From: Demequina sp.
Lineage (GTDB): Bacteria > Actinomycetota > Actinomycetes > Actinomycetales > Demequinaceae
DNA length: 43,016 nucleotides
NCBI RefSeq assembly: GCF_016278775.1
Contig: NZ_JADQBF010000005.1
Span: 1 to 43,016 of the forward strand
Direction of reading: 5' to 3'
Part shown: positions 25,679-33,812 of the stretch, piece after piece
Layout of the letters: each line of letters starts with the position of its first letter
How positions within the stretch are numbered: the first letter of the stretch is position 1
Translations under genes and position numbers: made by a program
The notes under the pieces: model-generated
Database searches by the model: none
Told to the model about the DNA's origin: nothing
Seen by the model: the letters and a program-made list of their open reading frames with translations, nothing else

Positions 25679-26778
25679 CAGCCGCCTGGCCCCAGGTTGG
25701 CGACCCACTCGGCGTAGAACAGGCCCATGCCTGCCCCCGTGAACAGTGCCGCGATGATCCAGAAGCGCGTCACGATCGTCACCTCACCCCAACCCATCAG
25801 CTCGAAGTGGTGGTGCAGGGGCGCCATCTTGAAGATCCGTTTACCCCCCGAGATCTTGAAGAAGCCAATCTGCAGCACAGAGCTGAGCACGATGATGACG
25901 AAGAGGCCGCCAATGATGCCGCCGAGGATCTCGGTGCGCGTCACGATGGTGATGCCCGCGATGGCACCGCCGAGCGCGAGCGAGCCAGTGTCGCCCATGA
26001 AGATCTTCGCGGGCGACGCGTTCCACCACAGGAATCCCAGGCAGGCCCCCGCGATGGCCGCCGCGAGGATGGCGAGGTCGCGGGGGTCGCGCACCTCGTA
26101 ACAGGTGGCGGCATCGCTGTTGTTCACGCCGCACAACTGGTTGGTCTGCCAGATCGCGACCAGCACGTAAGCGCCAAAGAAGATGAGTGCGGCACCGGTG
26201 GCGAGCCCATCGAGGCCATCCGTGAGGTTGACGGCGTTTGACCACGCCGTGATGAGAAAGTTCGACCAGATCACGAAGCCGATGATGCCGATCGCCGGAC
26301 CCCAGACGGCGAAGTCGAGCGCGGTGTCGCGCAGGAACGAAATCGCGGTCGAGGCTGGATACACGCCCTGATCATCAGGGAACTGGAGCACGAGCAGGGA
26401 GAAGCCGACCCCGACGAGACCCTGCAGCAGGATCTTCCAGCCGGCGCGGAGGCCAAGCGAGCGCTCCTTGGAAATCTTGATGCCGTCGTCGAGGAAGCCC
26501 ACCAAGCCGAGGCCCACCATGAGGAACACGACCAGCACGGACGAGACGTTCGGGGTGTGCGACGTGAGCAGGTTTCCGCCCGCCCAGCCGATGAGGGTGG
26601 CGACAATGATGACCACCCCGCCCATCGTGGGCGTGCCGCGCTTGGTGTGGTGAGACGCGGGACCGTCGTGCCTGATGAACTGCCCGAACTGCTTGCGCGT
26701 CAGATAGCGGATCACCCACGGGGTACCCAGCAGCGAGAACACCAAGGCGATCGCCGCCGCAAGGACTACCGCCCTCAT
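25678..26778 (-). CDS. mraY: Phospho-N-acetylmuramoyl-pentapeptide transferase
   Basis: MraY joins phospho-MurNAc-pentapeptide to undecaprenyl phosphate, making lipid I in the membrane. The 366 residues form about ten membrane segments. Family signatures are present: P-T-M-G-G near 50, F-L-D-D-G-I-K near 93-99 (catalytic Asp pair), N-A-V-N-L-T-D-G-L-D-G-L near 180-192, F-M-G-D-T-G-S-L-A-L-G near 258-268 and P-L-H-H-H-F-E near 330. It starts at the ATG at 26778 with a four-base overlap with murF. Confidence 0.98.
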   Translation of the reverse strand: MRAVVLAAAIALVFSLLGTPWVIRYLTRKQFGQFIRHDGPASHHTKRGTPTMGGVVIIVATLIGWAGGNLLTSHTPNVSSVLVVFLMVGLGLVGFLDDGIKISKERSLGLRAGWKILLQGLVGVGFSLLVLQFPDDQGVYPASTAISFLRDTALDFAVWGPAIGIIGFVIWSNFLITAWSNAVNLTDGLDGLATGAALIFFGAYVLVAIWQTNQLCGVNNSDAATCYEVRDPRDLAILAAAIAGACLGFLWWNASPAKIFMGDTGSLALGGAIAGITIVTRTEILGGIIGGLFVIIVLSSVLQIGFFKISGGKRIFKMAPLHHHFELMGWGEVTIVTRFWIIAALFTGAGMGLFYAEWVANLGPGG

Positions 26779-28130
26779 GAAGTCTCCCTGGTCAGTGCGT
26801 CAGCGAGGCTCCACAGGCCCGTGCCATGCGAACCTTTGACCAGCACGGTGTCACCGGGAGCAACGCGGTCCCTCACGAGTGCAAGGGCCTCGTCAATGGT
26901 AGCGACGAACGCGGCCTCCTCCCCCCATGACCCTTCGCGCACGGCCGAGACATACGCCGGGCGGGCGCCAGCGCCCACCACCACCAGGTGCGAGATTCCC
27001 AAGCGCACCGCGTCGATCCCCAGGTCGTCGTGCGCCTGCACCGAGGCCTGACCCATTTCGAGCATCTCGCCAATGACTGCCCACGTGCGCCCGCCGTCGG
27101 CGATCTCGCGCAAAGCCCTGAACGCCGCGCGCATCGATTCTGGAGACGCGTTGTAGGCGTCGTCGAGGATGCGCACCCCGTCGGCACGCTCGGTGAGCGC
27201 CATGCGATGCGGGCTCGCCGGGACCGCCGCTGTCACGGAGGCGGCCGCTTGCGCCGTGCTGACGCCGCATTCGCGCGCCACAGCGACGGCGGCGAGCGCA
27301 TTGGTGGCGTGGTGATCACCCAGCAACGTCAGGTGAACGCGCTCCCCGTCGACGGAGAACGCGGCGCGCCCGCCCTCGACCCGCCGGTCGCGGCCAGCCA
27401 CGTCCGCCGAGCCGAAGCCGAACGTGACGGTGCGTGGGGCACGGCCAGCCATACGGGCCACGAGCGGATCGTCGGCGTTGATGATGCCCACGCCCGCCGG
27501 CACCAGGCCGTCCAGAATGGTTGCCTTCTCTGCAGCGAGGCCGTCTGCCGAGCCGTAGCCGGCGGTGTGTGCGCTGCCCACCATGAGCACCACGGCGATG
27601 TCGAGCGGCGCGATCCGCGCCAGATAGGCGATGTCCCCCGGTGCGGCGGCGCCCATCTCAAGCACCAGATGCCTGGTGTCTGGCCCTGCGCTCAGCACCG
27701 TCAGCGGCAGCCCAATCTCGTTGTTGAAGCTGCCAGCGGGGGCGATCACGTCTGGCAGCGTCTGGGCCAGCAAGTCCTTGGTGGTGGTCTTGCCATTCGA
27801 ACCGGTGATGCCGATCACGGTGATGTCGCCCTCGGTGCGCAACAGCGCCAGGTAGGCGGCGGCGAGCGCGCCAAGGGCCTGCGTGACGTCGGGAACGAGA
27901 ATGTGGGGCGCGTCGACTGGCTGCGACACCAGGCACACGGTCGCGCCGGCCGCGGCCGCCTGTGCCGCGAAGTCATGCCCGTCGACATGCTCGCCCACAA
28001 ACGCCACATACAAGCAACCGTCCGTCGCTTCCCGCGAGTCCTTCACCACAGACGTGACGGTCGCGTCCACGTCCGCGGCCAGTTCGCCGCCTACGGCGTT
28101 CGCGATCCACTGCGCGCTGATGGGCCTCAT
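26775..28130 (-). CDS. murF: UDP-MurNAc-tripeptide--D-alanyl-D-alanine ligase
   Basis: MurF adds D-Ala-D-Ala to the muramyl tripeptide, completing the soluble precursor. The 451-residue protein has the N-terminal Mur-ligase domain, the P-loop G-S-N-G-K-T-T-T-K near 109-117 with the MurF-typical T-K-D, E-M-G-A near 157-160, and the C-terminal domain with D-D-A-Y-N-A-S-P-E-S-M near 325-335, the MurF signature. The D-Ala-D-Ala ligase gene (ddl) is not in this cluster. It overlaps murE and mraY by four bases each. Confidence 0.97.
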   Translation of the reverse strand: MRPISAQWIANAVGGELAADVDATVTSVVKDSREATDGCLYVAFVGEHVDGHDFAAQAAAAGATVCLVSQPVDAPHILVPDVTQALGALAAAYLALLRTEGDITVIGITGSNGKTTTKDLLAQTLPDVIAPAGSFNNEIGLPLTVLSAGPDTRHLVLEMGAAAPGDIAYLARIAPLDIAVVLMVGSAHTAGYGSADGLAAEKATILDGLVPAGVGIINADDPLVARMAGRAPRTVTFGFGSADVAGRDRRVEGGRAAFSVDGERVHLTLLGDHHATNALAAVAVARECGVSTAQAAASVTAAVPASPHRMALTERADGVRILDDAYNASPESMRAAFRALREIADGGRTWAVIGEMLEMGQASVQAHDDLGIDAVRLGISHLVVVGAGARPAYVSAVREGSWGEEAAFVATIDEALALVRDRVAPGDTVLVKGSHGTGLWSLADALTRETS

Positions 28131-29680
28131 GTGTCGGCCTCTGCGGCCAGCAGTTCCTCTATCACTACAGCCCTGTCCGTGTAGGGGTGATGCACGCCAT
28201 CGATTTCTTGAGTGGTCTCGTGACCCTTGCCCGTGGTGATGACGGTGTCGTCAGGGCCAGCCATGCGCACGGCCGTGCGGACGGCCTCGGCGCGCGGCGC
28301 GATCTCGTGGACGTCGGCGAGACCTGGCCGCGCCGCAATGACGCCCTCCATGAGTCGCGAGCGGATGAAGGCCGGGTCTTCCGTCTTGGGGTTCTCATCC
28401 GTCACGATCACGACGTCAGCGTGGGTGGCCGCCGCGCGGCCAAGGCCTGGGCGCTTGGAGTCGTCGCGCAAGCCATCGCAACCGAACACCACGAACAGGC
28501 GTCCCGGCGTCACCCCGCGCATGGCGTCGAGCACGGAGGCCACGCCGTCAGGGGTGTGCGCGTAGTCGACCACGATGAGGGGGGTGGTTGCCGAGCGCCT
28601 CGTCACCACCTCCGTGCGACCTGGTACCGAACGCGCATGGGCCACGCCGTCGATCGCCGCGGCAAGCGGAACACCCACAAGGTGGGAGGCCACGATGGCC
28701 GCTGCCGCATTGGAAACGTTGATGTGGCCAGGAAGCGCCACCGTCGCGACGTGGGAAACGCCCTCCGGACCGCGCAGGTCAAACTCCATGCCGCCTGATG
28801 CGGCAAGGCGCTCCCCGGTCACCACCCAGTCGGCGGCCGGTGAGTCTGGCCTGGTCGCGACGGTCGTGACCGGCACCTGGGCCTCCGCCGCCATACGCCG
28901 ACCCCAGGCGTCGTCGACGAGCACCACGGCACGCTCGCTCAACTCCGGCATGAACAGTCGGCGCTTCACCGCGAAGTACTCCTCCATCGTGTGGTGGTAG
29001 TCGAGGTGTTCGTGACTCAGGTTCGTGAACACGGCGACGGCAAACCGCGTGCCAGTGACGCGCTCGAGGTCAATGGCTTGAGAGCTTGCCTCGGTGACCG
29101 CGGCGCCCACCCCCTTCTCGATGGCGCGCGCCAAGAGTGCCTGCAGGACTGGCGCCTCGACCGTGGTGCGTTCGGACAAGCGATGCTCGTCCGCCACGCG
29201 CGCCTCAATCGTGCCCAGCAGCGCCGTGCGCTCATGCGCGCGTCCGAGCGCACCCTCGAGAAGGAACGACGTGGTGGTCTTGCCATTGGTGCCCGTGATC
29301 GCGATCACCGGTAGCCGGTGCGAGGGGTCGGCGAAGATCGCGCACGAGGCGAATGCCATGGCTCTCCTGGGGGCCTCGGCGACAAGGATCGGCACTGACA
29401 CTCCCGCAGCGCGGGCGACCTCGCGCCCTTCCTCGTCCGTGAGGATGGCCGCCGCGCCCGCCGCCACCGCGTCGGCCGCGAAGCGTGCGCCATGGGTCGC
29501 CGCGCCTGGGAAGGCGCCGAACAGGTCGCCGGTGCGCACGTCACGCGAATCGACTGTCGCGCCTGTGAGCGCGGCGTCGGCGGCGCCCTCAAGGCGATCG
29601 ACGCGCTGGATACCCGCCCGATCGGCAACGGCATCGACGCTCACCGGACGTACGTGCGTTGGCCTCAACGCCATCGTCAT
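28127..29680 (-). CDS. murE: UDP-MurNAc-dipeptide--diamino acid ligase MurE, with E-N-P-K specificity motif
   Basis: MurE adds the third stem-peptide residue. This 517-residue protein has the P-loop G-T-N-G-K-T-T-T near 128-135, the L-S-H-E-H-L-D-Y-H central motif near 223-231 and the C-terminal Mur-ligase domain. The amino-acid-recognition loop, D-N-P-R in meso-diaminopimelate-adding enzymes, reads D428-E-N-P-K432 followed by T-E-D-P. The Arg that contacts the second carboxylate of diaminopimelate is therefore Lys. Known family biology makes this consistent with an L-ornithine- or L-lysine-adding enzyme; which of the two cannot be told here. The start is the ATG at 29680 with GGGAG before it, one base after ftsI; murF follows with a four-base overlap. 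Confidence 0.95.
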   Translation of the reverse strand: MTMALRPTHVRPVSVDAVADRAGIQRVDRLEGAADAALTGATVDSRDVRTGDLFGAFPGAATHGARFAADAVAAGAAAILTDEEGREVARAAGVSVPILVAEAPRRAMAFASCAIFADPSHRLPVIAITGTNGKTTTSFLLEGALGRAHERTALLGTIEARVADEHRLSERTTVEAPVLQALLARAIEKGVGAAVTEASSQAIDLERVTGTRFAVAVFTNLSHEHLDYHHTMEEYFAVKRRLFMPELSERAVVLVDDAWGRRMAAEAQVPVTTVATRPDSPAADWVVTGERLAASGGMEFDLRGPEGVSHVATVALPGHINVSNAAAAIVASHLVGVPLAAAIDGVAHARSVPGRTEVVTRRSATTPLIVVDYAHTPDGVASVLDAMRGVTPGRLFVVFGCDGLRDDSKRPGLGRAAATHADVVIVTDENPKTEDPAFIRSRLMEGVIAARPGLADVHEIAPRAEAVRTAVRMAGPDDTVITTGKGHETTQEIDGVHHPYTDRAVVIEELLAAEADT

Positions 29681-29681
29681 G

Positions 29682-31688
29682 TCACTCCCACGTGGTCGGG
29701 TAACGCGTCACTTCGCCCTTGGTCGGCGGTACGCGCAACGTCTGCAACGCAAAGGTTGCCACGTCCTTGAAGACTGGGGCGGCCGTTGTGCCGCCCCAGA
29801 TCGATGACGTGGGGTCATACAACACCACCGAGACCACGATCCTAGGGTCATCAGCAGGTGCAATGCCCACGAACGATGTGACCAACTTGGTGAGTTCGCC
29901 GTTTTCGTCTGGCGCCTGTGCGGTTCCCGTCTTGCCGGCGACCAGGTATCCGTCGATCCGGGCTTGGGGCGCGGTGCCGTCCTCCGTCACCTCGACGAGC
30001 ATGCCCATGATCGCCTTCGCGGTGTCTTCTGAGACAACCCGCACGGGCTCCGCATTCTCGCGCGCGGTAACGGTGCCGTCAGCTGCCTCGAAACCCTTCA
30101 CGATCGTCGGCGAGATCCGCAACCCCTCGTTCGCGATGACGCCGTAGACCTGAACGGTCTGGACGCCCGTCACGGCAACGCCCTGCCCATACATCGTCGC
30201 GTACCTGGTGATCCCGTCCCAGTCCTCGTACGGGTGCAGGATTCCCGACGACTCGTCCGGCAAACCCATGTTCGTGGGCTCTCCCAAGCCGAATGCGCGC
30301 ATGTACTTGTAGCGCGTCTCGTCACTCATCTGTTGACCCACCTGGATGGTGCCGGTGTTGGACGAGTTCACCAGGATCCCGGCCAGCGTGAGCTTCTGAT
30401 CGGGGTGCGGGTGGGAGTCGCGGAACGTTCGATACGGCGTCTCGTACTCATACGGCGCCACGAACTCCGAGGTAGGAGTTGCGATCCCCTCCTCGAGTGC
30501 TGCCGCCATTGTGATGGTCTTGGCCGTCGAGCCGGGCTCGAAGACGGTGGAGACGGCGCGCGAGCCACGCTGGTTGGCGGGTGTGGCGCCGGGATCGCGC
30601 GGGTCGACCGACCCGGAATCCGCGAGCGCCAGGATCTCTCCAGTGCGGCTGTCCATCACCACGATGGATCCCGCACGCGCACCGTACTTGGCGAGCGCCT
30701 TTTCCAGCGCCTGCTCCGTGAAGTACTGAATGTCCCTGTCGAGCGTCAGCATCACGGTCCAGCCGTCGACCGCGGGAGTTTCGCTGTGCAGGCCCGTGGG
30801 AATCATCGTGCCGTAGCGGCTCTTCTCGTACGTTTGCGAGCCAGCGGTTCCCGTCAGCTCGTCCTCGTACAACAACTCCACCCCGGCCATGCCCACGGCG
30901 TCTGTGCTCTCGCCGTCCTCCGCCATGAAGCCGATGACGTTGCCTGCGATGTCGCCATTCGGGTACAGGCGCTCAGAGACCGCGTCCCACGTAATCCCGT
31001 GGATGCGCTCGGCCCGCACAAGCTCGAGTTGCTCGGCCGTGACGTTCTTCGCCAGGTACTGGAACGTCTTGTCCCCCACCAGGTCGGCCGCGAGCTCCGA
31101 CTCGTTGAGACCCAAAATGGGCGCGAGAATCTGCGCCGCGTCGAACGGGCCCTCAGCGACAACCGTGCCATCGTCAGTGCGCTGCCACTTCGCGAGCGTG
31201 ACCTGGTCGACCGCAACGTCATAGCGCTCGACCGACGTGGCCAGCACCACGCCGTTGCGATCCACGATGTCGCCCCGTGGAGGCGTCACCTCGACGGTGA
31301 CGAGTCGTTGGGCGAGAGCCTCCTCCGCAAGCGGTGCCGCGTTGACGAGCTGCACGTCGACAAGGCGTGCCACAAAGACGCCCAGCAGCAGGAGCGAAGC
31401 GACGGATAGCAGTGTTTGCCTGCGGCCAGGCTCCCCCACCTTGGGCGCGAACGGGTGTGCGCCATCCCTGGCGCGCGTCGCCGACGGGCGAGTCCTGGGC
31501 GGCTGCCCCTTTCTCGCCCCCGTTGTTCCCGAGGCAGAAGTGCCCCGCTGCGAGGGGCTGGCGCGCGCCATCGGAGGCTTGCGCCGTGAGTCGGCCGATG
31601 CTGCTGTCGTTGGCCGCGTACCGCGCGTGCCGCGCGGGCGTTGCGGTGACGGAGGGCGTGGCCCCCTGGGGCCGTCTGGCGGCGTCAC
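29682..31688 (-). CDS. ftsI: Septal transpeptidase FtsI / PBP3 (class B penicillin-binding protein)
   Basis: FtsI cross-links septal peptidoglycan with FtsW. The 668 residues comprise a long basic, Pro/Arg/Ser-rich cytoplasmic tail (~1-90), one membrane helix (~93-113), a pedestal domain starting with P-P-R-G-D-I-V-D-R-N-G (~133-143), and the transpeptidase domain. The active-site Ser387 lies in G-S-T-A-K (S-x-x-K), S-S-N is near 441-443 and K-T-G-T near 585-588. No PASTA domain is present. The start is GTG at 31688, overlapping the ftsL stop by one base. The tail is longer than in many homologues but typical for high-GC actinobacteria. Confidence 0.96.
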   Translation of the reverse strand: MTPPDGPRGPRPPSPQRPRGTRGTRPTTAASADSRRKPPMARASPSQRGTSASGTTGARKGQPPRTRPSATRARDGAHPFAPKVGEPGRRQTLLSVASLLLLGVFVARLVDVQLVNAAPLAEEALAQRLVTVEVTPPRGDIVDRNGVVLATSVERYDVAVDQVTLAKWQRTDDGTVVAEGPFDAAQILAPILGLNESELAADLVGDKTFQYLAKNVTAEQLELVRAERIHGITWDAVSERLYPNGDIAGNVIGFMAEDGESTDAVGMAGVELLYEDELTGTAGSQTYEKSRYGTMIPTGLHSETPAVDGWTVMLTLDRDIQYFTEQALEKALAKYGARAGSIVVMDSRTGEILALADSGSVDPRDPGATPANQRGSRAVSTVFEPGSTAKTITMAAALEEGIATPTSEFVAPYEYETPYRTFRDSHPHPDQKLTLAGILVNSSNTGTIQVGQQMSDETRYKYMRAFGLGEPTNMGLPDESSGILHPYEDWDGITRYATMYGQGVAVTGVQTVQVYGVIANEGLRISPTIVKGFEAADGTVTARENAEPVRVVSEDTAKAIMGMLVEVTEDGTAPQARIDGYLVAGKTGTAQAPDENGELTKLVTSFVGIAPADDPRIVVSVVLYDPTSSIWGGTTAAPVFKDVATFALQTLRVPPTKGEVTRYPTTWE

Positions 31689-32083
31689 TACTGGCCACCC
31701 GCCTCGAGCACCTTGCCCGATTCGAGCGTGACAAAACCCGTGCGCCCTGCTGGCTGCATTCCCAACTCGGCGGCGCGGCGCGCGAGGGCCTCCGGTGCGG
31801 CGTTCGCCTCGAGTTGGATCAGCGCGGCCGCGCGCTCCTGGTGGAGCTGAGCAATCTCGATCTTGAGGGCACGCGTCGTGTAGGAGCCTTCAGACATGGT
31901 GGTGTTCAACACGAGGACGGCCGACAGCGCGGCCACCACGATGCCGACGCACAGCCAAGCGAAAGGGGCGATGCTCCGCGCGTGTTGGGGTGCGGTGACC
32001 GCGCGCAAGTGGGGCGCGCGCGGTGGCGCGGCCGCCGGGACGGCACCCGGGCGCGCATTCGATCTCAAGGGTGCGGCGCTCAT
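31688..32083 (-). CDS. ftsL: FtsL-like cell division protein
   Basis: A small bitopic protein (131 residues) with a basic, Ala/Pro-rich cytoplasmic tail (~1-38), one membrane helix (~40-60) and a short extracytoplasmic coiled coil with regular Leu/Ile/Ala spacing (~68-100). FtsL proteins are poorly conserved; this identity rests on size, topology and position between rsmH and ftsI. It would partner FtsQ and a FtsB/DivIC homologue in controlling FtsWI. The ATG at 32083 overlaps the rsmH stop by four bases, and its own stop overlaps the ftsI start. Confidence 0.88.
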   Translation of the reverse strand: MSAAPLRSNARPGAVPAAAPPRAPHLRAVTAPQHARSIAPFAWLCVGIVVAALSAVLVLNTTMSEGSYTTRALKIEIAQLHQERAAALIQLEANAAPEALARRAAELGMQPAGRTGFVTLESGKVLEAGGQ

Positions 32084-33051
32084 GCGGCCCTCCTGGGCGT
32101 CGCACGGGTGCGCTCCGCTGCGCGCAGCCGCACAGGCTTGGCGCGCGAGTTGACTTCAATTTCCGCCTCTGGCGCCTTCTCGGCTCCCCTGGTGAGCAGG
32201 CGCAGGTATGGCTGGGCGTCGTCCGGCACCACCGGCATGCCGGGTGGCACGGCGATCTCTGTGCCCTCAGCGAAGGCGTGCTTGACGATCCGGTCCTCGA
32301 GGGAGTGGTAGCTGAGCACCACGATCCGTCCGCCGACGCGCAGGGCGTCGATCGCCGCCACCAAGGCCGCCTCGAGCACGTCGAGCTCGCTGTTGACCGC
32401 GATGCGCAGGGCCTGAAACGTGCGCTTGGCGGGGTTGCTGCCCGGCGTGCGGGTCGCGGCGGGGATGCACGCGCGCACCAGATCGACCAGTTGCGCGGAA
32501 CGCTCGATCGGTTCGCTCTCACGTCGGCGCACGATCGACCGTGCAATCTTGCGCGCAAACCGCTCCTCGCCGTAGACGTGCAGAATCCGGGTCAGTTCGT
32601 CTTCGCTCTCGGTAGCCAGCAGCGAAGCTGCCGTGACCGGGTCGTCGCGATTCATGCGCATATCGAGCGGCGCGTCCTGGGCGTAGGAGAAGCCCCTATC
32701 CGCCTCATCGATCTGCAGCGAGCTGACCCCCAGGTCAAACAGGATGGCGTCGGCGTGGGTCGCCTCGACCGTCGCGAGCGCACCCGCGATGTCGTCGTAC
32801 GTGGCGTGATGGGACGCGAAGCGGTCTCCAGCAACGTCGAGCCGCTCGCCAGCAAGTCGGATCGCTTCGGCGTCACGATCAATGCCGACGACGCGGGCAC
32901 CAGGGCACGCCGCGAGCAGCGCCTCAGTGTGCCCGCCTAGTCCCAATGTGGCATCGATGGCGACGGCGCCGGGCTCTTGGAGGGCAGGCGACAGTAGCTC
33001 GACGCAACGGTCGAGCAGCACCGGCGTGTGCCGGAAACCCGCTGTACTCAT
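32080..33051 (-). CDS. rsmH: 16S rRNA (cytosine-1402-N4)-methyltransferase
   Basis: RsmH methylates C1402 of 16S rRNA in the decoding centre using S-adenosylmethionine. The 323-residue protein starts with F-R-H-T-P-V-L-L-D-R-C-V. It has the SAM-binding D-A-T-L-G-L-G-G-H-T-E motif (~34-44), V-V-G-I-D-R-D, the L-F-D-L-G-V-S-S motif near 113-120 and the C-terminal S-Y-H-S-L-E-D-R-I-V-K segment typical of the family. It starts at the ATG at 33051 with GGGAAGGG before it. The 102-base spacer to mraZ carries a nested inverted repeat. Confidence 0.97.
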   Translation of the reverse strand: MSTAGFRHTPVLLDRCVELLSPALQEPGAVAIDATLGLGGHTEALLAACPGARVVGIDRDAEAIRLAGERLDVAGDRFASHHATYDDIAGALATVEATHADAILFDLGVSSLQIDEADRGFSYAQDAPLDMRMNRDDPVTAASLLATESEDELTRILHVYGEERFARKIARSIVRRRESEPIERSAQLVDLVRACIPAATRTPGSNPAKRTFQALRIAVNSELDVLEAALVAAIDALRVGGRIVVLSYHSLEDRIVKHAFAEGTEIAVPPGMPVVPDDAQPYLRLLTRGAEKAPEAEIEVNSRAKPVRLRAAERTRATPRRAA

Positions 33052-33069
33052 CTGCCCTTCCCGTCTCGA

Positions 33070-33153
33070 TGCCGCGTCTCGGGGTCTCCCTCCGAACCTC
33101 TGGCGGGGGGAAGTCCGTCAGAGCGTTTCGGGGGAAGGCCTCAAGACGCGGCA
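33070..33153 (-). promoter_or_regulatory. Nested inverted repeat in the mraZ-rsmH spacer
   Basis: The outer arms tgccgcgtct (33070-33079) and agacgcggca (33144-33153) are perfect 10 bp inverted copies. An inner hairpin pairs ctctggcgg (33098-33106) with ccgtcagag (33115-33123), 8 of 9. The outer arm begins on the base directly after the mraZ stop. No T-run follows, so an RNA-processing or attenuation structure is more likely than a plain terminator. Confidence 0.5.
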
Positions 33154-33621
33154 CTACATGTCGTTCAGCAGCGCCTCGGCCGTTGCCGAGTACGCCTCCT
33201 CGCCCTCCGCGAGGTAGTTCTCCCATGCGGCTGCGTCCCAAATCTCCACTCGGGATCCCATCCCCACCACGGCCACGTCGCGGGTGAGCGCGGCGTAGTC
33301 CCTCAGCGGGGAACTGATCAAAATGCGTCCCTGCTTGTCCGGCACCTCGTCCTGGGCATGGCCCAGGAAGTTGCGCAGGTAGTCGCGCGCCTGCTTGTTC
33401 TCGAGCGGGGCCTTGCGCAGGCGGTCGTGCACCTGCATGAACTCGTCCACAGGGAACAGGAAGACGCAACGGTCGAGGCCACGAGTGGCCACCAGGCCGG
33501 ACGCGAGCCTTCCCCTGAACTTCGAGGGAAGGATCAGCCGGCCCTTGTCGTCGAGCCTGGGCGTGAACGTGCCAAGGAAGACCCCGGTGGGTCCTAGACC
33601 GTGCGTCAGTTCCGACACCAC
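33154..33621 (-). CDS. mraZ: Transcriptional regulator MraZ
   Basis: MraZ is an AbrB-fold DNA-binding protein that regulates its own dcw operon. It has two SpoVT-AbrB repeats with the D-x-x-x-R signatures D-D-K-G-R (in [10 protein letters not shown], ~residues 22-31) and D-K-Q-G-R near 97-101. It has 155 residues from a GTG at 33621, which is six bases after AGGAGG; a second GTG directly follows and is also possible. The usual M-F-L-G-T start is preceded here by about 13 extra residues. Five 10 bp GTGG-type repeats immediately upstream are its probable operator. Confidence 0.96.
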   Translation of the reverse strand: MVSELTHGLGPTGVFLGTFTPRLDDKGRLILPSKFRGRLASGLVATRGLDRCVFLFPVDEFMQVHDRLRKAPLENKQARDYLRNFLGHAQDEVPDKQGRILISSPLRDYAALTRDVAVVGMGSRVEIWDAAAWENYLAEGEEAYSATAEALLNDM

Positions 33622-33631
33622 GGCTCACCTC

Positions 33632-33681
33632 CTCGCGCCACGACTCGCCAGTTCGCCCCACATTACTCCACTTCTCTCCAC
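33632..33681 (-). promoter_or_regulatory. Array of five 10 bp MraZ-box-like direct repeats
   Basis: On the minus strand five adjacent 10-mers read GTGGAGAGAA, GTGGAGTAAT, GTGGGGCGAA, CTGGCGAGTC and GTGGCGCGAG. TGG recurs at exact 10 bp steps. MraZ of E. coli is known to bind TGGGN repeats at the same period. The array ends at the mraZ Shine-Dalgarno site (33625-33632), and a possible -10 box CATAAT (33697-33692) lies 10 bases upstream of it. MraZ would then bind just past the transcription start. Confidence 0.75.
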
Positions 33682-33812
33682 ATTTCTGATGATTATGGCG
33701 AACTGCACATCCGCCGCACACATATGCCCAGGTAGAGTGCCAAGACACGCGGTGGAGGGACAAATCACAAACTCCATCGTTTAGGCTCAGGAGAGACATC
33801 GAAGGAGCGTTC

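Noticed and set aside
26988-28184. 398-codon plus-strand open frame opposite murF
   Set aside because: Antisense shadow of MurF; His/Arg/Val-rich and without family similarity.
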